This document shows positions 1 to 6,804 of a DNA stretch of 15,062 nucleotides, in pieces. Source of the DNA: Planctomycetaceae bacterium (lineage in GTDB: Bacteria; Planctomycetota; Planctomycetia; Pirellulales; UBA1268). The position numbers were made by a program, and so were the translations under genes. The stretch spans positions 1 to 15,062 of the forward strand of contig JABHNP010000210.1 in the NCBI GenBank assembly GCA_018694455.1, given 5' to 3'. Position 1 is the stretch's first letter. Every line of letters begins with the position of its first letter. Under the pieces are notes generated by a model. The model searched no databases. It saw only the letters and a program-made list of their open reading frames with translations, and was not told the DNA's origin.

Positions 1-41
1 AAACCCCTGTTCTCATTTGTCATAAGCGGCAAAGTACAGAC

Positions 42-1505
42 CTAGCCTAGGCGAACAGTAACTGTTTTATCTTCGAGATAAGCATCCAAGCCACGCTGCC
101 CGAGTTCACGACCAAATCCTGACTGCTTAAAGCCACCAAAGGGTGCCGCCGCATCAAAAACGTCATAACAGTTCACCCAAACCGTTCCGGCACGCAATCG
201 TTCAGCCAAGATATGGGCTTTGCTTACATCCCGAGTCCACACTGCAGCAGCTAGACCGTATGTCGTTGCATTTGCACGACGCACTAATTCATCCATGTCG
301 GAAAATCGAAGAACGGATAATACAGGCCCAAAAATCTCATCTTGGGCAATAGCCATTTCATCTCGCACTTCCGTAAATACTGTTGGCTCAACAAAGTACC
401 CTCGGTCACCGACTCGCTGCCCGCCAGTTGCGCAAAACGCCCCTTCACTTTTCCCTTTGTCTATATAGCTCATGATTTTTTCAAACTGATCTCGATCGAC
501 CTGTGGCCCTTGGTCGGTAGTGGGATCAAAAGGATCACCTACTCGCCGCTTCCTTGACAGGTCTACTACCTTCTCAACAAACGAGTCATGAATCGAGTCT
601 TCGACAAAGAGACGTGAACCAGCACAACAGCATTGGCCCTGATTAAGATGAATACCAATGTGAGCACCTTCTGCAGCAGATTCTAAATCAGCATCTGCAA
701 AAACAATATTCGGACTCTTACCACCAAGCTCAAGTGTTAGCCGCTTCATCGTATCCGCCGACTGACGCATGATGTGCTGAGCAGTCTCACCAGAGCCTGT
801 AAATGCAATCTTATCCACACCAGGATGTTGAACGATTGCAGCACCGGCGGTTGGCCCGAATCCTGGCACAACATTAATCACTCCATCAGGGATACCGGCT
901 TTTTGTGCAAGATAAGCCAGACGAAGGCAGGTTAATGGAGTTTGTTCGGCCGGCTTCATGACAACTGTACAGCCAGTTGCCAACGCCGGCCCCCACTTCC
1001 AAGCCGCCATAAGAATTGGAAAGTTCCATGGGATAATTTGCCCAGCAACACCAACTGGTTCTCGTCGTGTGTAGCATAGAAAATCACCACTCACTGGAAT
1101 TGTACTACCGTGAATTTTATCTGCCCAGCCAGCGTAGTAACGGATGCACTCAATCGCTAGCGGGATATCAACAGAACGAGCATCTCTGACTGGCTTTCCA
1201 TTGTCGAGAGACTCGATCGCGGCGAGTTCATCAATTTCAGCCTCAATGAGATCACCGAAACGATGCATAATCTTCCCCCGTTCGCGAGCATCCATACAGG
1301 GCCACGGCCCTTCGTCGAAAGCGCGACGAGCAGCGAGAACAGCGAGTTCAACATCAGCCGCATCACCCTCCGCAACCCGTGCAATCACTTCCTCATTTGA
1401 TGGGTTTATTGTGCAGAACGTCTTTCCAGACTGGGCTGAAACCCACTGCCCATCGATGAATAATTGAGTCTGTCGAATAAGCACATCTAATCCTGACTCG
1501 GGCAT
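42..1505 (-). CDS. NAD(P)-dependent aldehyde dehydrogenase (ALDH1/2-like)
   Basis: Oxidises an aldehyde to a carboxylate with NAD(P)+. The 487-residue protein has no signal peptide and should be cytosolic; this is close to the usual ~500 aa of the family. Visible motifs: PWNF at 159-162 (oxyanion and cofactor region), Lys184 in the VMKPAE stretch (cofactor ribose), GSG at 237-239 of the Rossmann segment, general-base Glu259 in LELGGK, and the catalytic cysteine in GQCCCAGSR, most likely Cys293 by analogy with ALDH2. Glu390 in EIFGPV and the C-terminal PFGGFKQSGFGRELG segment complete the fold. The start is fixed by AAGGAGG (minus strand, 1512-1518) just upstream of the ATG. It is the only minus-strand gene here and diverges from the thioredoxin-like gene. 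The family resembles the retinal/betaine/acetaldehyde group, but the substrate cannot be told from sequence. Confidence 0.95.
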   Translation of the reverse strand: MPESGLDVLIRQTQLFIDGQWVSAQSGKTFCTINPSNEEVIARVAEGDAADVELAVLAARRAFDEGPWPCMDARERGKIMHRFGDLIEAEIDELAAIESLDNGKPVRDARSVDIPLAIECIRYYAGWADKIHGSTIPVSGDFLCYTRREPVGVAGQIIPWNFPILMAAWKWGPALATGCTVVMKPAEQTPLTCLRLAYLAQKAGIPDGVINVVPGFGPTAGAAIVQHPGVDKIAFTGSGETAQHIMRQSADTMKRLTLELGGKSPNIVFADADLESAAEGAHIGIHLNQGQCCCAGSRLFVEDSIHDSFVEKVVDLSRKRRVGDPFDPTTDQGPQVDRDQFEKIMSYIDKGKSEGAFCATGGQRVGDRGYFVEPTVFTEVRDEMAIAQDEIFGPVLSVLRFSDMDELVRRANATTYGLAAAVWTRDVSKAHILAERLRAGTVWVNCYDVFDAAAPFGGFKQSGFGRELGQRGLDAYLEDKTVTVRLG

Positions 1506-1560
1506 CTTGAGCCTCCTTTTTTGGGAATTACTGCAACGGCATTACGCCTCAATTTGCAAT

Positions 1561-1581
1561 GATACGGTTGCCGGTTGTATC
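1561..1581. repeat. Short inverted repeat GATAC-N11-GTATC
   Basis: Five-base arms GATAC (1561-1565) and GTATC (1577-1581) are separated by 11 bases and overlap the predicted -35 box of the plus-strand promoter. The arms are short, so chance occurrence is possible. The location in a divergent regulatory region is what makes a protein-binding site worth considering. Confidence 0.3.
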
Positions 1582-1597
1582 GTACCCGCGCTATGAT
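1568..1597 (+). promoter_or_regulatory. Predicted sigma70-type promoter for the thioredoxin-like gene
   Basis: A -35-like TTGCCG (1568-1573) and a -10-like TATGAT (1592-1597) are separated by 18 bases. Transcription would start near 1604, giving a leader of about 130 nt before the ATG at 1733. The -35 box lies inside the GATAC-N11-GTATC inverted repeat (1561-1581), and a second palindrome (1621-1635) lies just downstream of the predicted start site. Based on consensus matching by eye only. Confidence 0.4.
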
Positions 1598-1620
1598 AGA
1601 AGAGACATCGGAATCCTTAC

Positions 1621-1635
1621 TTGCCAGCGTGGCAA
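1621..1635. promoter_or_regulatory. Perfect palindrome TTGCCA-GCG-TGGCAA, possible operator
   Basis: Six-base arms TTGCCA and TGGCAA flank a 3-base centre. The site is in the divergent region, about 115 bases upstream of the aldehyde dehydrogenase start and 97 bases upstream of the thioredoxin-like gene. It lies 24 bases past the predicted -10 box, where a bound repressor would block the plus-strand promoter. No regulator gene is present in the window. Symmetry and position are visible; function is inferred. Confidence 0.4.
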
Positions 1636-1732
1636 TAATTCCCAAAACCGTGTGGAGAAATGCTGGAATGAATACCGTGGCACAAAAGTCACGCGATTAA
1701 TCAGCTTCACCGTAAATATCTAGGAGTTTTCA

Positions 1733-2320
1733 ATGGCGTTTTTGAAACTGTCTCGAAGCATCATCGTTGGAATAGCAACTCTTGTTTTAGTTGCCTCAGC
1801 AAGTTTCTCTTTGGCCGATATCGTAAGTGGCCCACAACCAGGAGATAGCGTCGGGGCATTTACCGTAACCAAGGCCGCTGGTAATCCGAGTGATGGCGTA
1901 GAGAATGGGAAAAGCCTTTGCTACCGATGCCGCATGGGCAATAAACCCGTTGTCATGATTTTTGCCCGAACCGCAGACAAACCACTTGCAAAACTTATCA
2001 ACGAACTTGAGGGCGAAATTGAAGAGCATGAAGATGCTCAACTAAGTAGCTTTGTAAACATGATTGGTGCAGATAACGATAGTCTAAAAACAGCAGCCAC
2101 GAAGTTTGTCGAAGATAACAACATCCAAAGAGTGGCATTTGTTGTTCCCGAAGACTCCAAGAATGGTCCTGATGATTTCAAGATTTCTCCTGAAGCGGAT
2201 ATGACAATTGTTTGCTACAAGAGTGGGAAAGTTGTAACTAGTCATGCATTGAAAAAAGGTGAACTCGATGATGGAAAGATAAGCGCCATCGTCGAATCAG
2301 CCTGCAACCTAGTGAAATAA
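1733..2320 (+). CDS. Secreted thioredoxin-fold protein with a CxxC pair
   Basis: A 195-residue exported protein. Residues 1-28 form a signal peptide (positive start, hydrophobic 10-22, likely cleavage after SLA28). The mature part has a CYRC pair (Cys63, Cys66) followed by a hydrophobic strand (VVMIF), as in the first half of a thioredoxin fold. Near 153-170, a proline followed by a strand ending CYKSGKVV resembles the cis-Pro/beta-hairpin half. Two further cysteines are Cys161 and Cys191. The pair departs from the classic WCGPC, so it could be a redox site, a structural disulfide or a metal site. AGGAG at 1722-1726 supports the start. The gene is monocistronic, with a predicted promoter upstream and a strong terminator downstream. 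The fold call is moderately certain; the role (periplasmic redox or peroxiredoxin-like) is not established. Confidence 0.8.
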   Translation: MAFLKLSRSIIVGIATLVLVASASFSLADIVSGPQPGDSVGAFTVTKAAGNPSDGVENGKSLCYRCRMGNKPVVMIFARTADKPLAKLINELEGEIEEHEDAQLSSFVNMIGADNDSLKTAATKFVEDNNIQRVAFVVPEDSKNGPDDFKISPEADMTIVCYKSGKVVTSHALKKGELDDGKISAIVESACNLVK

Positions 2321-2365
2321 GTAGTTCCAAAAGACCCTACAGACACCCACAGTAGTCACAGCCAC

Positions 2366-2409
2366 AACCGGCTCGAGCTTACGAAAAAAAGCCCGAGCCG
2401 GTTTTTTTT
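2366..2409 (+). terminator. Rho-independent terminator after the thioredoxin-like gene
   Basis: A GC-rich stem pairs AACCGGCTCG...GCT (2366-2379) with its complement (2390-2403), with one mismatch and a 10-base loop, and runs into eight T (2402-2409). It begins 46 bases after the stop codon at 2320 and separates this gene from the downstream tRNA. Confidence 0.9.
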
Positions 2410-2526
2410 GAGTGAGATCGCTTTTCTACTGAAATCTTTATGCATTCACGGATGCACCAATGAAAAGATGGGGTATAGTGGTGTTCTCATTGATGAATTT
2501 CTGTCAGCGACAAGAAGTTCCCAAAG

Positions 2527-2600
2527 GGCGGCGTAGCTCAGTTGGTTAGAGCACAGGCTTCATAAGCCTGGTGTCGCCGGTTCAAGTCCGGCCGCCGCTA
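2527..2600 (+). tRNA. tRNA with CAT anticodon, probably elongator tRNA-Met
   Basis: A complete cloverleaf is visible: acceptor strands 2527-2533 and 2593-2599, D stem 2536-2539/2549-2552, anticodon stem 2554-2558/2566-2570 with loop TTCATAA and anticodon CAT at 2561-2563, and T stem 2576-2580/2588-2592 with loop TTCAAGT. The discriminator is A2600. CCA is not encoded. The first acceptor pair is G-U rather than G-C. The anticodon stem lacks the three consecutive G-C pairs of initiator tRNA, and position 1 pairs with 72, so it is not initiator fMet. A tRNA-Ile2 read through lysidine-modified CAT cannot be fully excluded, though the sequence around the anticodon looks like elongator Met. A TATAGT box at 2474-2479 is a possible -10 element but has no good -35. 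Confidence 0.93.
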
Positions 2601-2790
2601 TTTGCTGTCGTGCAAAAAACAAGGTATCTCATCTGCAACCGCACCCCGCTCTACCTCAACATGTTTTCATTTCGTCTCGAATTGCTTGTTTTTTCAGATT
2701 CTTTGAAGTACCTGGCGACCGTTTCATTGCCTTCCGTGCTATCTGAAATTAGCCTTGTAACAACAAGCAGTATCATAACGACATAATAAA

Positions 2791-2818
2791 GACTGACGAA
2801 ACTTCGTGCAAAGCAGTC
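2791..2818 (+). promoter_or_regulatory. Hairpin spanning the start region of the LEPR-XLL gene
   Basis: GACTG (2791-2795) pairs with CAGTC (2814-2818), and inside it ACGA (2796-2799) pairs with TCGT (2804-2807) around loop AACT, leaving a 6-base bulge. The structure buries the alternative GTG start (2806) and ends five bases before the ATG at 2824, in the place where a ribosome binding site would be. Neither start has a recognisable Shine-Dalgarno sequence. A translational control role is inference. Confidence 0.3.
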
Positions 2819-2823
2819 ATTTC

Positions 2824-4989
2824 ATGAGATTCTTTCATCAGACAAATAAATCCCATGATACCGCCGCGTCTCTTCGTTACCCTGCCCACAAACGACTTGG
2901 TGGCGTTGAACTTCTTGAGAATCGCCTGGTACTTGCTGTCGGCACGGGCTCTCTCGACCGCCCACCATTGGAACAAACTGATTCAATTTATATAGAAAAT
3001 TTACAGATCGGTCCGTCGCCGATAGTAATGAGCAAGTCTGAGATAATTGGAGGCGAAACGAATAGCTTTACTATTACAGCAGTTGCAAACGGTGTCGTAG
3101 AAAAATGGATACCTTCTACAAATAGCTGGGTAAATGTCTCAACACCTGTCAGTACTTCGAATACGAGCGAACTTCTCAAGCTACTCAACCTTCGCCTGAT
3201 TCAGCAAGGAGACAGCATCCGGTGGAAGCCCGATGAATCAACAAGCTTGCCGAACTTCCAAAACGCATTCGCGATCATTGGCTGGGATGACGGCCTCCCA
3301 CAAAACCCACCATCAAGCGAAGCACCATCAGTGGTGCAAGATCTTCGATTCGGTCAGTCAGAGGGACCGAACTCACTGACCGTCGCTTGGAACGCACCTG
3401 AATCAGTTGGAAACTCAACGCATTACACAGTCACAATAGATAACGGAGCAACGAGCACAACCTATGTCACAACATCAACGAGTAAACAGTTTTCAGATTT
3501 AGAGACCGGTGTCACCTACACGTTCTGGGTCTGGGCCACAGATGAACACGGGACGGGACCCACATCAACCATTTCATCGGCTCCTTCAAAGGACCAGACC
3601 CCTTCTTTTAGCACCGTATCTCCATGGTCTCATGACTACACCCTATCGTTTGCTGAGTACGAAATGGGAGCAGCAGACATCCCAACACTGCAATCTTTCG
3701 CAAGTGCTCTCCACAATGACCAATGGGTTCTGTTAGCCGGTCGCACAAATGGACTTCACGGATTTACTGGTGATGGAATTGAAAATTTTCCACCGAAGTA
3801 CCAAAATACTGATGTTTGGGTGATTGATCCCGGTACGAAAGAAAGTTGGAGCCGGTCACTAGAAGACCCGAGTAGCGGTCTGAATCAAAGTATAATTGCC
3901 AGCCTTTCAGCAACTAATACCCAATCGTATCAGGATGGCAACACCCTGTTTATTGTTGGGGGTTATGTGTTCGATTGGACGACTTATCAGTTCACGACCT
4001 ACAACGCGTTGTCGGCTCTTGATCTTCCTTCACTCATAAACTGGGTGAAGGGTACAGACTCATCACTAGCGTCAAATGCCATTCTCCAAACAACCGGTGA
4101 GGCCTCGACTGATGAATCTTACTACGGTGGTTTTTTTGCAGTAACCGGCGGCGGACTCGAGAGAGTCTCACAACAGGATGACCGCTACCAACTTATCTTT
4201 GGTCAGAATTTTGAGGGCGGCTACACTCCTGGAAGTAATGGTGTCTACACATCACAGATCCGTAGTTTTGACATCACGTATGACATGACATCAGGCACGT
4301 TGGCATACGACAACGAGACTGTGAGTCCATTTGGTGGAGACCCCTCTTCGTTTAGACGTCGAGACTTGAACGTCTTCCCAATCCTTTCACCAGATGGTCA
4401 AGGTGGTATCGCAGAAAGTACCGTAGCACTCGCCGGTGTTTTTTATAATGGAGAGGGTGTCTGGACAGTACCTGTTGAAATAGGGCCTGATGGCATTCCT
4501 ACAACGAATAATCCAACTACTGATCCAGACGCCTTTAAGCAGGCCATGAATCAGTATGAATCCGGCAAAATTGGACTTTTCTCAAATAGTTCTGGAGAAA
4601 TGACTGAAGTCCTTCTTGGTGGCATTTCAGCCAATACATTCGATCCGAATTCAAATCAGTTGAGTTACGATGACAACTACGGCTTCAACAGACAAATCAC
4701 AGCTGTGTTGAGGGATGCATCTGGCAATTATCAGCAACAGTACCTCACCGATTTCCCAGACATTTATGATGGCGACGATAATCTTCTTTATTTTGGTGCA
4801 AACGCACGCTTCTTTCCTGCTCCCGGAATAAGCGTTTTTTCTGATGACATAATTAACCTCGACGCGTTAACAACTGAAACTGTCCTTGGTTATATGTTTG
4901 GTGGTATTGCAGCAGATCAGCCAAACTTTGGGACTACCGTTGCCTCGTCATTCATCTTTGAAGTGAGCTTCATTCCTCCGAATTTATAA
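2824..4989 (+). CDS. LEPR-XLL secreted protein with FN3 domain and kelch-like propeller
   Basis: A 721-residue protein, probably extracellular or surface-bound. Near the N-terminus, LENRLVLA (31-38) after a basic segment matches the planctomycete LEPR-XLL type of sorting motif; there is no classical signal peptide. Residues ~45-160 form a planctomycete-style beta-rich module (GGETNSFTI, GDSIRW, IIGWDDG). Residues ~168-252 form a fibronectin type III domain (SLTVAW, HYTVTIDN, LETGVTYTFWVWA). From ~258 to the end, glycine-rich blade motifs recur: VLLAGRTNGLHGF 302-314, LFIVGGY 375-381, FFAVTGGG 437-444, LIFGQ 457-461, VALAGVF 534-540, EVLLGGIS 595-602, GYMFGGIA 689-696. These suggest a kelch/galactose-oxidase-like propeller. 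The protein contains no cysteine, which would exclude a galactose-oxidase Cys-Tyr cofactor. ATG at 2824 is preferred over GTG at 2806; neither has a clear ribosome site. Function is unknown; a binding or adhesion role is a guess. Confidence 0.85.
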   Translation: MRFFHQTNKSHDTAASLRYPAHKRLGGVELLENRLVLAVGTGSLDRPPLEQTDSIYIENLQIGPSPIVMSKSEIIGGETNSFTITAVANGVVEKWIPSTNSWVNVSTPVSTSNTSELLKLLNLRLIQQGDSIRWKPDESTSLPNFQNAFAIIGWDDGLPQNPPSSEAPSVVQDLRFGQSEGPNSLTVAWNAPESVGNSTHYTVTIDNGATSTTYVTTSTSKQFSDLETGVTYTFWVWATDEHGTGPTSTISSAPSKDQTPSFSTVSPWSHDYTLSFAEYEMGAADIPTLQSFASALHNDQWVLLAGRTNGLHGFTGDGIENFPPKYQNTDVWVIDPGTKESWSRSLEDPSSGLNQSIIASLSATNTQSYQDGNTLFIVGGYVFDWTTYQFTTYNALSALDLPSLINWVKGTDSSLASNAILQTTGEASTDESYYGGFFAVTGGGLERVSQQDDRYQLIFGQNFEGGYTPGSNGVYTSQIRSFDITYDMTSGTLAYDNETVSPFGGDPSSFRRRDLNVFPILSPDGQGGIAESTVALAGVFYNGEGVWTVPVEIGPDGIPTTNNPTTDPDAFKQAMNQYESGKIGLFSNSSGEMTEVLLGGISANTFDPNSNQLSYDDNYGFNRQITAVLRDASGNYQQQYLTDFPDIYDGDDNLLYFGANARFFPAPGISVFSDDIINLDALTTETVLGYMFGGIAADQPNFGTTVASSFIFEVSFIPPNL

Positions 4990-5101
4990 GAATACATTCG
5001 AAGTGATCGACTGAGCATAATCGTGATAAATGCGAGCAAAAATTTTCAGGAATACGCTTACGCAACTCCATCAGTTTTTTAAAAATAGTCACGGAAATCC
5101 A

Positions 5102-6394
5102 ATGAAGGTTTTTTTATTTTCTTTATTACTCATCGTTTCCCCTTACATAACATGTGCTTCTGAATTAAATGCTAATTGTCAGGCCGTGCTTGCATTAAGA
5201 GATCTTTCAGTAGTACCACCAGTTTCAGATGATTCATTTTCAACGTCTACACCTGGCACAATTAGACCCTTTTTTTTTGATGGACTTGCCTACAAAGGAA
5301 AGGCGACACGTGTATTTGCTTGGCTAGGAATCCCAAAAGAGATTGGTTCTCACAAAAAAATACCGGGTATTATTCTGATCCATGGGGGTGGTGGTACAGC
5401 ATTTAAGGAATGGGTCGAACGCTGGAATGACCAAGGGTTCGCTGCACTGAGTATCGCAGTCGAGGGACAGATTGATAAGAGAGACACGAACGCCAAGCAA
5501 GGAACAATACCTACCGGCTGGAAACAGCATGCCTTCTCTGGGCCATATCGCACGGGGATATACGGCGATTCAGACAAACCCCTTCGAGACCAATGGATGT
5601 ATCATGCCGTAGCCGACACAATTTTGGCCCATTCACTTCTCCGTTCACACCCAAATGTGAATCCTGAAAACATTGGGGTTATGGGCATCTCCTGGGGGGG
5701 CGTCATTACGTCAACGGTTGTAGGTATCGACACACGATTTGCTTTTGGCATACCGACCTATGGCTGTGGCTGTTTGGCCAATGCCGGAAATCAGTACGGG
5801 AACGCTCTGGGTAACAACATGGTATATCGAGAGATCTGGGACCCAATCCACTATCTCCCACGAGCTACTATGCCACTTCTGTGGCAGTCCTGGCCGGAAG
5901 ACAAGCACTTCCCTCTCGACTGCCAGGCATTGTCATACAAGAGACCACCTGGACCAAGGCTTATTTCCTTACGACCTGGTATGGGCCATGGACATGCTCC
6001 CCCATGGAATCATGCTGATTCCTATGCATTCGCCAAGTCAGTCATTGAAACGGGCAGGCCATGGTGCAAGCAAACAGAAGTCACAACAAAAAACGGTACG
6101 GCAAAGGCCTCATTTAACTCATCCAAACCTTTCGAGACGGCCGTCCTTGTATCAACCTGCAACTTAGGTGTAACCGGATCACGACATTGGGTTGAATCAC
6201 CTGCATCACTGAGATACGACAATGGACTCTGGACTGCAACGGCGCCCCTACCAAAGGACACAACTGCCTGGTTCCTAAACTGCAAAGTTGGTGACCTTAT
6301 TGCGAGCACGGACTTCCAGCAAATCACACCAAAAGGGAATCTCCTCAAAGTGACTCCTCCACCGCCAGACATTAATCAACGGCTATCTAATTGA
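5102..6394 (+). CDS. Secreted alpha/beta hydrolase, acetylxylan-esterase-like
   Basis: A 430-residue exported esterase-type protein. Starting at ATG 5102 gives a clean signal peptide (MKVFLFSLLL onward, cleavage near CAS20); the in-frame ATG at 5030 would bury it behind 24 polar residues and has no ribosome site, so 5102 is preferred. Motifs in order: oxyanion-hole loop HGGGG (94-98), nucleophile elbow GISWGG with Ser197, candidate acid Asp267 in the PEDKHFPLD segment, and catalytic His296 or His298 in GMGHGH. The segment PTYGCGC and the SYKRPPGP stretch fit a planctomycete acetylxylan-esterase/dienelactone-hydrolase-like family. About 100 C-terminal residues after Cys322 look like an added beta-sandwich. 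It lies 112 nt after the LEPR-XLL gene with no terminator between, so co-transcription is possible. Deacetylation of plant or algal polysaccharide is the likely role; the exact ester is unknown. Confidence 0.87.
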   Translation: MKVFLFSLLLIVSPYITCASELNANCQAVLALRDLSVVPPVSDDSFSTSTPGTIRPFFFDGLAYKGKATRVFAWLGIPKEIGSHKKIPGIILIHGGGGTAFKEWVERWNDQGFAALSIAVEGQIDKRDTNAKQGTIPTGWKQHAFSGPYRTGIYGDSDKPLRDQWMYHAVADTILAHSLLRSHPNVNPENIGVMGISWGGVITSTVVGIDTRFAFGIPTYGCGCLANAGNQYGNALGNNMVYREIWDPIHYLPRATMPLLWQSWPEDKHFPLDCQALSYKRPPGPRLISLRPGMGHGHAPPWNHADSYAFAKSVIETGRPWCKQTEVTTKNGTAKASFNSSKPFETAVLVSTCNLGVTGSRHWVESPASLRYDNGLWTATAPLPKDTTAWFLNCKVGDLIASTDFQQITPKGNLLKVTPPPPDINQRLSN

Positions 6395-6804
6395 TTCGAC
6401 AGAAACGATAATGATCACATTTCAAGCTTAAAAAATATCTCACGTTCCATAGAGCTATTTTACATCGCCACGATCAGGACCATATCTCCAGCCTCAATAA
6501 AAAGAGTTCACGCATTTGATAGCAAAACATTTCTGTGACACTGGCAAGAATGCTTCTTTTGCAACCGGAGAGGGCGGAATGATTTTTATCCGACAATACG
6601 AAGATTTGGGATTAGGCAGTAACGACGCAGTGTCTCAACACGAGTGAAGTGTTTGCCACAACTAATTCATGAAAGAATTTCCCTTACCGCCTTGTCTCAT
6701 TACGAACAGATTCAAACAAGAAGACCCTGTAATCAAATAACTTTGCAATACAGCGTGCATTTTTACATCAAAATTTTGACCTCATGGCAAGTTGAAAACT
6801 AAAA
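6395..6804. other. 410-base non-coding stretch upstream of the ldhA-led operon
   Basis: No convincing gene, terminator or RNA is visible. A 22-codon frame at 6579-6647 starts after GGAGAGGGCGGA but has no recognisable product. A short AATTC/GAATT hairpin lies at 6664-6679. Possible promoter pieces ahead of the dehydrogenase are TTGCAA (6743-6748) with TACATC (6764-6769) at a poor 15-base spacing, and TTGACC (6776-6781), which is too close to the start to be the -35 for a normal leader. The promoter of the downstream operon should lie in this stretch but cannot be placed with confidence. Confidence 0.5.

Noticed and set aside
2527..2600. Initiator tRNA-fMet
   Set aside because: Positions 1 and 72 can pair and the anticodon stem (CAGGC/GCCTG) lacks the three consecutive G-C pairs next to the loop.
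6579..6647. 22-codon frame behind a GGAG-like site upstream of ldhA
   Set aside because: Too short to support as a gene without conservation or ribosome profiling; kept only as a note in the leader region.
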